The position numbers and the translations under genes were made by a program. A DNA stretch of 64,000 nucleotides, from NCBI GenBank assembly GCA_026692845.1, contig JAPLNM010000045.1:1-64000 (forward strand), in the 5' to 3' direction. This stretch comes from Planctomycetota bacterium. GTDB lineage: Bacteria > Planctomycetota > Planctomycetia > Pirellulales > Pirellulaceae. The stretch's first letter is position 1. Each line of letters opens with the position of its first letter. Shown here piece by piece: positions 35,249 through 41,923 of this stretch. The notes under the pieces were generated by a model. That model had not been told where the DNA came from. It searched no databases and saw nothing but the letters and a program-made list of their open reading frames with translations.

Positions 35249-35539
35249 TCAATCGCCATTGTTTTTAGCCGCTCGGTAACGTTCTCGAGCTTCGGCATAC
35301 TTTTGCCGGTCGGGTGTATTGCAGGCCAGCCAATCCTCAATTTCCTCAGCTCCAGGGGGGCGTTGGGCAGCCAAAATCATGAGTTTTTCAAGCTGTTTTC
35401 GGCACCAGCCGCATCCGGTTCCGGCCCCGCCGCAGTCGGCCAATTGACTTGGGATTTTTACCTGGTGGATGCGAATGTAGTTGAGAACTTTGCGGCATGA
35501 GATGTGGAAGCACAGGCACAATTCGTCGTCGGCTTGCAT
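35249..35539 (-). CDS. BFD-like [2Fe-2S] ferredoxin
   Basis: A 96-residue protein with the cysteine pattern of the bacterioferritin-associated ferredoxin domain: CLC near the N-terminus and GCGWC about 30 residues later. A charged helical C-terminus follows. BFD proteins carry a [2Fe-2S] cluster and in known cases reduce bacterioferritin to release iron. Here the gene lies upstream of the act operon on the same strand but 275 bp away, and no bacterioferritin gene is in the window. It may serve iron supply for the cofactor-rich complex; this is inference. The ATG at 35539 is clear. Confidence 0.8.
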   Translation of the reverse strand: MQADDELCLCFHISCRKVLNYIRIHQVKIPSQLADCGGAGTGCGWCRKQLEKLMILAAQRPPGAEEIEDWLACNTPDRQKYAEARERYRAAKNNGD

Positions 35540-35583
35540 CGGACTGGGGCCTCACAGCAATCGGAATTCACGGCTTTTCGAGG

Positions 35584-35645
35584 ACTCACCCCGGTAACTC
35601 ACCCCGGTAACTCACCCCGGTAACTCACCCCGGTAACTCACGCCG
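35584..35645. repeat. 13-bp tandem array over a stop codon
   Basis: ACTCACCCCGGTA is repeated four times perfectly (35584-35635), followed by a diverged partial copy (35636-35645). On the minus strand each copy holds a TGA. The last one read is the stop of the sigma-54 regulator (35638-35640). TGAs follow at 13-bp steps (35625, 35612, 35599, 35586), so all three frames are closed. Confidence 0.9.
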
Positions 35646-37335
35646 GGGATTCGTCGGACTCATGCTTGTACTTGTCGAGCTTGCGGTAGAGCGTTCGAGC
35701 CCCAATTTCGAGGAGTTTTGCTGCTTCCTCGCGGTTCCCGGCGGTCATTTTCAGGGTTTCTTCGATCGCCCATCGTTCGATTTGGTCCATCGTTTTGCCG
35801 ATCAACTCGCCCGGGGGCAAATCGCCTGGATGCGGCGGATTCGAAGATCGGTAATTCGCAGGCGGATAGTTTTGAGAACTGGGGCTAGTGGGCCAAGCGT
35901 TCGTCTGCGCGGGACTAGGGACTAGTCCGGTCGCGGGCGGGTTGGCCGAGCTGGAGTTGTCCGATTCGCCTCGTACGGATTTTCTGTCCGAATGGTTAGA
36001 ATCCAAAGGTCCACGATTTGGATTTGCATTGGGTAGGCTCGGTCCGATGGCCATAGTACTTGTGGGCATAGTATTTGTGGCCACAACGCTTGGGTCGTCG
36101 AGTTCCGGTGGAAGATCGTCCAGATCCAACTTGCCGTCGGTATCGAGCACGACCATCGTTTCGACGAAATTCCTGAGTTGGCGGATGTTTCCAGGCCATC
36201 CGTAGGCCAGGAACTTGCGGGTGACGGTCGGGGTAAAGTTGCACGTGCCCCGATTGTGCCGCTTGATAAATTGCTTGCGAAAATGGTCCATCAGCGGAAC
36301 GATATCGTCGCGTCGTTCGCGCAAGGGGGGCAGGTGGACGGTAACGACTTTGAGGCGGTAGAACAGATCGTTGCGGAATTGTTCCTCCTCGATGAGTTTC
36401 TCCAGGGGACGATTCGTCGCCGAGAGCAACCGAACATTGACTTTGTGGGATTTGTTGTCTCCGACTCGTGTGATTTGTTGTTCTTCTAAAACGCGGAGCA
36501 ACTTGATTTGCGTGCTCATCGGCATGTCGCCGACTTCGTCGAGAAATAGGGTTCCGCCATCGGCGTACTGGAAGGCACCTTCGCGATCGGAAACCGCATC
36601 GGTAAAGGCACCGCGGACGTGGCCGAAAAGCTCGCTTTCTACGAGCGTTTCGGAGACGGCTCGAACGTTTAGAGCCACCAACCGTTTGGCTTTCCGAGGA
36701 CTGTTTTGGTGGATCGCCCGTGCGATCATTTCTTTTCCTGTGCCACTCTCGCCGGTGATCAAAACGGTCGCATCGGTCGGCGCAATGCGTTTGAGCCGAT
36801 CGATCAAGTACTGCATTTGGGGACTGACGAAGATGATCCCTTCGAAACCGAACTTTTCATCCAGACGGCGTCGCAAATCGAGGTTGGTTTTACGAAGCTG
36901 AACGGCCTCGATGGCCTTGAGCGCGATGGCTCGAAGACGGTTCGGAGTTATGGGTTTCTCAAGGAAATTGAAAGCCCCGAGCTGCATCGCCTCTACCGCC
37001 TTGGTGACCGTCGCATGCCCGGTGACCATGACGACATACGCCTCTGGCAGCAGTTGGCGGGCTGTGGACAAAATCTGCATTCCATCGACATCGTTCATCA
37101 CCAAATCGGTGATCACGACGTCATAGGTGTTTTGCTCGAGCATCCGCTTGCCCTCCGGACCACTCGTGGCGACTTGGCAACGGTAACCGACCTTTTCGAG
37201 ACTCTCGGTCATGGCCCGAGCATGCGCCGGATCGTTATCCACGATTAGAAACGCGAATTTCTTGGGGTCCAGTTCCGAAGGCAGTGCCGAATCTGAGCCG
37301 ATCGATGGGTTGGAGTTGGCGTCGTCGTTTTGCAT
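35638..37335 (-). CDS. Sigma-54-dependent response regulator (NtrC family)
   Basis: Domains run in order: receiver (about residues 25-145, phospho-acceptor Asp77 in VITDLVMND, Lys128), AAA+ (Walker A GESGTGKE at 195-202, Walker B GTLFLDEVGD at 261-270), a long Pro/Ser/Asn-rich linker of about 95 residues, and a Fis-type helix-turn-helix (NREEAAKLLEIGARTLYRKL). Two oddities: the acidic pair near the N-terminus reads DN (VDND), and the sigma-54 loop is GAFTDA (242-247) rather than GAFTGA. The ATG at 37335 removes a spurious extension. No histidine kinase is adjacent. It diverges from aroH. Confidence 0.93.
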   Translation of the reverse strand: MQNDDANSNPSIGSDSALPSELDPKKFAFLIVDNDPAHARAMTESLEKVGYRCQVATSGPEGKRMLEQNTYDVVITDLVMNDVDGMQILSTARQLLPEAYVVMVTGHATVTKAVEAMQLGAFNFLEKPITPNRLRAIALKAIEAVQLRKTNLDLRRRLDEKFGFEGIIFVSPQMQYLIDRLKRIAPTDATVLITGESGTGKEMIARAIHQNSPRKAKRLVALNVRAVSETLVESELFGHVRGAFTDAVSDREGAFQYADGGTLFLDEVGDMPMSTQIKLLRVLEEQQITRVGDNKSHKVNVRLLSATNRPLEKLIEEEQFRNDLFYRLKVVTVHLPPLRERRDDIVPLMDHFRKQFIKRHNRGTCNFTPTVTRKFLAYGWPGNIRQLRNFVETMVVLDTDGKLDLDDLPPELDDPSVVATNTMPTSTMAIGPSLPNANPNRGPLDSNHSDRKSVRGESDNSSSANPPATGLVPSPAQTNAWPTSPSSQNYPPANYRSSNPPHPGDLPPGELIGKTMDQIERWAIEETLKMTAGNREEAAKLLEIGARTLYRKLDKYKHESDESPA

Positions 37336-37427
37336 GCGATGAAGTATACTCTCGGACCTGGGCTTGCGAATGGGCCCGCAACGCGAAAGATGCAGTTCCA
37401 AAAATGGATCCTAACGGAAAATTTTTT

Positions 37428-37895
37428 ATGGCGGATACTCCACCCGTTGGCCGAATTGAACCGACCGTTTGTCGAGGTGTCCGAGGTGCAACGACCGTCG
37501 AGGCCAACACGCGCGAAGCGATTCTCAATTCGACGCGCCAACTCCTGGCTTTGATCATCCGCCGAAATGGAATCCAGACCAAAGACATCGCCAGTGCGAT
37601 ATTCACCGTCACGAGCGACCTGAACGCCGAATTCCCTGCCTTGGCCGCAAGGCAGATGGGCTGGTTGGATGTGCCTCTGCTTTGCGGTTATGAAGTCGAA
37701 GTCCCCGGGTCGCTTATGTCCTGCGTTCGCATCCTATTGCATTGGAACACGGAACGCACCCAGGCCGAAATCCACCACGTTTACATCCATGACGCGATCG
37801 CCTTGCGACCAGACTTGAGCAAACTTCCTCCGGTCGACTGGGAGGAACTCGAGGAATGGATCGCTCTTGAGATGTCGATGCGGGATTCGAAATAG
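37428..37895 (+). CDS. aroH: Chorismate mutase, AroH type
   Basis: Converts chorismate to prephenate, the first committed step to phenylalanine and tyrosine. AroH-class residues are all present: the RGVRGATTV arginine near the N-terminus, the CGYEVEVPG segment with Cys and Glu, and GSLMSCVRILLHWN with the catalytic arginine. The ATG at 37428 is chosen because it starts closest to the conserved domain; another in-frame ATG lies at 37404. Length is 155 residues, slightly longer than the usual 120-130 owing to its C-terminal extension. It diverges from the sigma-54 regulator and is followed 28 bp later by a hypothetical gene. Confidence 0.9.
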   Translation: MADTPPVGRIEPTVCRGVRGATTVEANTREAILNSTRQLLALIIRRNGIQTKDIASAIFTVTSDLNAEFPALAARQMGWLDVPLLCGYEVEVPGSLMSCVRILLHWNTERTQAEIHHVYIHDAIALRPDLSKLPPVDWEELEEWIALEMSMRDSK

Positions 37896-37923
37896 AACGT
37901 TTGGCCCCCAGGACGCCCTGCTG

Positions 37924-38829
37924 ATGCATCTTCATTGGACAAAAAGCTTCTCGGCCAGCGCGCTACACGCGGCTAATTGCTGCTCGAAGCACTCCTCGCA
38001 GGTCCATGACCCGGTGCTTCTCGATAAAATCGGTCCCGCAGCCGTCGCGCTCGGAACATGCCTTCAAGATCTCGATGCGATCCATCACCAACGTCTCTGG
38101 GATGGTTTGATCGTTCTAGCCTCGAAGATTCAATCCAACAGCGCCTTGGCCGACCAGCTCTTATCCGATTTCATCGACGGATTCGTCGAGCAGTCGCTAG
38201 CCCAAAGGCTCGTCGGAGCGATCACCGAGGTCGAAGCGTCGTTTAAACTCCTATTCCCAAAGTACTTCGACCAATTCGATTACCGAATCAAGCCTCTGCA
38301 GGATCAATGGGCCGGCTACGGAAACGGATTCCTAGCCCATCTTCGGCGACTGACTCGCAACGATGCTTGGGTCAAAGAAGCCAACGTCATCGGCGTTCAA
38401 CCCATCCTCGGCGGAGCCGGTCGCGCTCACTGCGAGCATCAATCGATCCACATCGAAGCGGTCCTGACGAACCCCCTGGCAGAACTTCCTGAAATCGTCC
38501 GATTGGGTTGGCTTGTCTCGCAATTGTATACCGTTGCGTTTCGGTCCCAATTGGGGCTGAGCCCAGCCGATGTGAGCCACCTTTTGCCAATCGCGATGCT
38601 CATACCGAGCTTGGCCGCCGCAGAGGTTCTGGAATTGTCCAAGTGCAACGAAGCCAATGCCGAGCTTTCGATCGAGCAGTGGAATATTGCCGTGCCGTCG
38701 CACCGGGATGTCGCGAGCGATCTGGTCCCGATGCTCATGGACTGGTGGGAGACAAGCTTGAAGAACAAATCGGAGTGGTCCGTCGCTCTGAAAACGCTCG
38801 CACAGAAGATCGGGCTGACGGCTAGCTAG
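37924..38829 (+). CDS. Hypothetical protein downstream of aroH
   Basis: A 301-residue soluble, mostly helical protein with no signal peptide or membrane helix. I do not recognise a family. Segments such as GAITEVEASFKLLFPKYFDQF and VIGVQPILGGAGRAHCEHQS look well ordered. The ATG at 37924 lies 28 bp after aroH, so it is probably co-transcribed. The stop is embedded in GCTAGCTAGCTG. A strong compound hairpin follows 93 bp downstream. No function can be inferred beyond possible co-expression with chorismate mutase. Confidence 0.7.
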   Translation: MHLHWTKSFSASALHAANCCSKHSSQVHDPVLLDKIGPAAVALGTCLQDLDAIHHQRLWDGLIVLASKIQSNSALADQLLSDFIDGFVEQSLAQRLVGAITEVEASFKLLFPKYFDQFDYRIKPLQDQWAGYGNGFLAHLRRLTRNDAWVKEANVIGVQPILGGAGRAHCEHQSIHIEAVLTNPLAELPEIVRLGWLVSQLYTVAFRSQLGLSPADVSHLLPIAMLIPSLAAAEVLELSKCNEANAELSIEQWNIAVPSHRDVASDLVPMLMDWWETSLKNKSEWSVALKTLAQKIGLTAS

Positions 38830-38922
38830 CTGCTCCTGTCGCGCCTCCTAGTTATTGGTCGGTCGTAAGATTACCTAACCCTAGCAAGAGTCGCGATTTA
38901 TGAAAATATTGAACGGTATTTC

Positions 38923-38999
38923 GTTTAACTGTCAGCCGAAGGCGTACAGGATTCAATGCCATCTTCGATGGCCTATACGCCTTCGGCTGACTGTTAAAC
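38923..38999. repeat. Compound inverted repeat (24-bp arms) in an intergenic region
   Basis: Left arm 38923-38946 and right arm 38976-38999 are inverted copies that differ at one position. Inside is a 6-bp hairpin, GCCATC-TTC-GATGGC (38958-38972). The arms include GTCAGCCGAAGGCGTA. The element lies between the convergent hypothetical gene (ends 38829) and the ECF sigma gene (ends 39025). It may be a bidirectional terminator or a member of a dispersed intergenic palindrome family. Confidence 0.85.
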
Positions 39000-39024
39000 C
39001 AGATAAGGCGACTAGATACTGGGT

Positions 39025-39606
39025 CTAGTTTTCCTCAAATCTTTGTTTCAATCGTGCGATGCAACGTTGCATGAGCATTCGCACGTCGTCCTTGGTGCGA
39101 CCGAGCTGCTTACCGATCGCTTCATAAGTCATGTCGTGCTCGAATCGCCAAGCGAGCAACTTTTGGATATCTGGAGGCAACTCCTCAATGGCTTTCATGA
39201 CGCGTCGAAAATGTTCTTCATCGATCATCAGATCCAAAGGACAACCTTCGCTATCAGCAATTTGGCGAAACTCGTCGGAGGATATTTCCTCGGCGGTTAG
39301 TTCCCGATCGACATCGCGTTTTTTCGCTTTTAGGAATCGCCGTTTAAGGTCCGCGATTTTGGACATCAGAACCCGTCGGAGATAACCTCGCACCTCCCGG
39401 GGTGACTTCGATGCAATCTGGTCGATGTTGGCTTGGGCTGCACTGAGGGTGTCTTGGAGAACATCCGAGGCGTCGGCTTTCCCTCCGAGCTCTTTGTCGA
39501 TTTTTCTAGAGACGATCGCTTTAAGTAGCGGTCTAAACTTAAGAAACCAATCCTCCAAATCTTGGGCGGTAGTTGGATCGGGGCGTTGGCCATTTTGTTC
39601 GTTCAT
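39025..39606 (-). CDS. ECF sigma factor
   Basis: A sigma-70-family extracytoplasmic-function sigma factor of about 193 residues. Region 2 has DASDVLQDTLSAA and YLRRVLMSKIADLKRRF; region 4 has LLAWRFEHDMTYEAIGKQLGRTKDDVRMLMQRCIARLKQRF, split here only for reading. There is no anti-sigma gene next to it. The start is uncertain: ATGs at 39606 and 39624 and a GTG at 39636 are all possible; AAGGA lies upstream of the latter two. It is downstream of ispF on the same strand, 66 bp away. Confidence 0.85.
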   Translation of the reverse strand: MNEQNGQRPDPTTAQDLEDWFLKFRPLLKAIVSRKIDKELGGKADASDVLQDTLSAAQANIDQIASKSPREVRGYLRRVLMSKIADLKRRFLKAKKRDVDRELTAEEISSDEFRQIADSEGCPLDLMIDEEHFRRVMKAIEELPPDIQKLLAWRFEHDMTYEAIGKQLGRTKDDVRMLMQRCIARLKQRFEEN

Positions 39607-39671
39607 CTTCGAATCGCAGTGCATGCTCCATTGCACTTCCTTATCATCCTAGGACTTGGTGGATCGTCGGT

Positions 39672-40145
39672 TCAGGCCCTACACAGCAGCACCACACAGT
39701 GAACGACCGCCAATTCGCCACGTCCAATCTCTCCGACTCCCTCGCCGGTTTTCCCTTTCATGTTCACAAGGGACTCGGAAACTTCTAGCACCGTTGCGAT
39801 TCTCGATAGCAATTGCGATTTGATCGGAGATATCTTGGGGTGCTCGAGCAGGACCACGCAGTCTAAGTTTACAAGATCCCAACCGGACTGTCGAACGTTC
39901 GCCATAGCCAAACGAAGCATTTCCGCCGAATCGCGACCCAGATTCTCCAGCCGATCGTTCGGGAACAACTGCCCGATGTCGGGTAAGCCCGCAGCGCTGA
40001 GCAACGCATCGGTGATTGCGTGGAGCAAGACATCGGCATCGGAATGGCCTACAAAATGTCGCCCATGCTCGATGGCTACTCCCCCAAGGAGCATCGTGCC
40101 ACCGGGCTCAATTCGATGGGAGTCGTACCCGATACCGATACGCAT
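39672..40145 (-). CDS. ispF: 2-C-methyl-D-erythritol 2,4-cyclodiphosphate synthase
   Basis: Fifth step of the non-mevalonate (MEP) isoprenoid pathway. It forms a zinc-dependent trimer. Zinc ligands are in GYDSHR (Asp8, His10) and HSDADVLLHAI; the DIGQLFP and KTGEGVGEIGRGE stretches complete the family pattern. Length is 157 residues, which is normal. The ATG at 40145 is clear. Neighbours on the same strand are the thioredoxin-fold gene upstream and the ECF sigma factor downstream; no other MEP genes are in view. Confidence 0.93.
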   Translation of the reverse strand: MRIGIGYDSHRIEPGGTMLLGGVAIEHGRHFVGHSDADVLLHAITDALLSAAGLPDIGQLFPNDRLENLGRDSAEMLRLAMANVRQSGWDLVNLDCVVLLEHPKISPIKSQLLSRIATVLEVSESLVNMKGKTGEGVGEIGRGELAVVHCVVLLCRA

Positions 40146-40201
40146 AAGTCCGTTCCTGTGGTCCTGTTTTACTGCTGTGCTGCTGTCTTAGGCCCGAATA
40201 T

Positions 40202-40250
40202 ACCGCAGAGCTTTTACCGCAGAGCTTTTATTGCAGAGCTTTTATTGCAC
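40202..40250. repeat. 14-bp tandem array over a stop codon
   Basis: ACCGCAGAGCTTTT (40202-40215 and 40216-40229) and ATTGCAGAGCTTTT (40230-40243), followed by a partial copy. On the minus strand the stop TAA of the thioredoxin-fold gene (40242-40244) is followed by TAAs at 40228 and 40214. At 14-bp steps these close all three frames. Confidence 0.88.
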
Positions 40251-40850
40251 ACCCTTGGGATCGAAGTACACCGGTTCATTGCCTGGAATCCATTTGATGT
40301 TGCAACCGATGCTCGGTGTCTGATTGGCCGACACGCTCTTGCCGTTTAAAATTTCCTCGAGGGCAGCGCGGAGATCCGCACCCGTGACGGGCTTTCCGTT
40401 GCGAGGCCGAGAGTCATCGATCTGTCCTCGGTAGACCAATCGATGGGCTTGATCGAATACAAAAATATCCGGCGTGCAGGCCGCACGGTATGCTTTGGCA
40501 ATCTCTTGGGTTTCGTCGTACAAATAAGGGAATTGGTATCCTTGGGTGGCTGCCTCGGACTTCATCGCTTCGGGAGCATCGTCGGGATGGCTTGAGATGT
40601 CGTTGGAACTGATTCCGACAAAATGCACTCCCCTGGGTGCATAGTCGTCATAGAGCTTGACCAGTTGGCTAGCGATGTGCTTGACGAAGGGGCAGTGGTT
40701 GCAGATGAACATCACGACGAGCGCTTTGCCGTCTTTAAATTCGCCATCTTTGAAGTCTCCAAGGCAGACCTGGCGGCCGTCGATGTTAGGCAATCGAAAA
40801 TCGGGGGCTTGGGTGCCCAAAGGCAACATGGTGCTGGCTGTCTTAACCAT
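40242..40850 (-). CDS. Thioredoxin-fold (AhpC/TSA-like) protein
   Basis: A redoxin-domain protein of 202 residues. The redox motif is CNHCPF after FICNH, with typical peroxiredoxin/thioredoxin strands VVMFICNHCPFVKHI and GVHFVGISSND. No signal peptide is visible, so it is likely cytoplasmic. A short internal duplication (GDFKDG-EFKDG) lies near residue 30. The exact substrate is unknown; related planctomycete proteins are annotated as thioredoxin-family. The ATG at 40850 is clear. It precedes ispF by 96 bp, the gap being occupied partly by the tandem array. Confidence 0.85.
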   Translation of the reverse strand: MVKTASTMLPLGTQAPDFRLPNIDGRQVCLGDFKDGEFKDGKALVVMFICNHCPFVKHIASQLVKLYDDYAPRGVHFVGISSNDISSHPDDAPEAMKSEAATQGYQFPYLYDETQEIAKAYRAACTPDIFVFDQAHRLVYRGQIDDSRPRNGKPVTGADLRAALEEILNGKSVSANQTPSIGCNIKWIPGNEPVYFDPKGVQ

Positions 40851-40960
40851 TAAGCTTTACATTCCGCTGGAAACAAGGGACAAGTGCTCGAGAGATCACA
40901 CACGACCCGAGTATACCGCTACGGCTTGGCAGTCCGCAAGGACAGCGGCCAAAGGCATGT

Positions 40961-41380
40961 CTAGTTGCCTGTGTCTTGGCGGTCGTCCTTTTTGGTTTTG
41001 TCTAGGCCAGCTCTTTCCATCAAGGAAGAGCGAAGCGCGATCTCGATTTGATCGTCGTCGGCCGGTGGAGGACCCGAGGCCCCTAGCAATTCCGGATCGT
41101 AGCGGACCTCGTACTGGTGCTTGGCTATCGAGATAATCACCCCAGGATCGAGTCGTTTGCGATTGACTCGATAGCCGTTGACTTTGGTTCCGTTGCGGCT
41201 GTCGAGGTCCTTGATAAACCAATAGCCCTGCTCGAGCGTCAGGCGACAATGCTGACCCGATACATTTGGAAACCTCAAAACGACGTCGCAAGTCTCACGG
41301 CGTCCGACCAATATTCTGTTTTTCTTCAGTGGTATGTCTTCTCCGCCACCGGTCGGAACCAAAAATCCCATGTTTGCCAT
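40961..41380 (-). CDS. FHA-domain protein
   Basis: A 139-residue protein made of a single forkhead-associated domain that would bind phosphothreonine peptides. Core residues are GRRETCDVVL, VSGQHCRL and DSRNGTKVNG, matching the G-R, S-x-x-H and N-G elements of the fold. A charged tail with acidic and basic runs follows. The ATG at 41380 (MANMGF) is preferred to an upstream start at 41398. It likely takes part in Ser/Thr kinase signalling, but no kinase is in view. It diverges from the small membrane protein at 41507. Confidence 0.9.
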   Translation of the reverse strand: MANMGFLVPTGGGEDIPLKKNRILVGRRETCDVVLRFPNVSGQHCRLTLEQGYWFIKDLDSRNGTKVNGYRVNRKRLDPGVIISIAKHQYEVRYDPELLGASGPPPADDDQIEIALRSSLMERAGLDKTKKDDRQDTGN

Positions 41381-41506
41381 GATGGGGGACGCTCGCAACG
41401 TATAATTAACCTATGCCAAACCCTAGCTACGTGATAAAAATCTACGTTCTGAACGACTGACCGTCAAATCAATAATCCCGTCTTTGGACGATCCAACGAG
41501 TGAATT

Positions 41507-41896
41507 ATGCCAAAAATTACGATGCTTTTCGGTGCCTTGCTGTGCGGGATTTCTCTGGCAGTCCTGATGATTACCCAAAAAGTAGGCAGTCCGAGTATCT
41601 TCATTCCGATGGCCGTTGGACTCCCGCTTCTGATCCTAGGGTTCCTCTCGAACACCATGCCCCATCTTCGCAAACATTTTATGCATGCCGCCGTGGCGCT
41701 TGGACTCTTGGGTGCTCTGGCCGCTCTGGTCCCAAGTTTTATGCAGATTGGGAAATTAGCCCAAGGTGAATCGCTCGATATGATCCGAGCCGGTTCGGTC
41801 TGGGCGATGGCGATCCTGTGCGCCGCGTATGTCGCTACGGGGGTTCAATCCTTCATCCATGCCCGCAAGACGGCCTCGGCCAAAGAATCCACGTAG
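41507..41896 (+). CDS. Small four-helix membrane protein
   Basis: A 129-residue protein with four hydrophobic helices (about 5-22, 30-47, 60-80 and 95-115). I recognise the general type from planctomycetes but no named family. It is followed after 27 bp by the ABC exporter, so the two may be co-transcribed. The ATG at 41507 is clear. Confidence 0.7.
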   Translation: MPKITMLFGALLCGISLAVLMITQKVGSPSIFIPMAVGLPLLILGFLSNTMPHLRKHFMHAAVALGLLGALAALVPSFMQIGKLAQGESLDMIRAGSVWAMAILCAAYVATGVQSFIHARKTASAKEST

Positions 41897-41923
41897 GAAT
41901 CCTTAACGTAGGGTCCAACCACC

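Noticed and set aside
35086-35340. 84-residue minus-strand frame between actA and the BFD-like gene
   Set aside because: Overlaps the BFD-like gene in another frame and shows no domain.
35584-35645. Possible CRISPR-like array
   Set aside because: Units are 13 bp with no spacers; it is a plain tandem repeat.
38830-39024. Possible small RNA gene around the large palindrome
   Set aside because: No promoter-like or T-tract signals could be seen; a repeat or terminator explains the structure.
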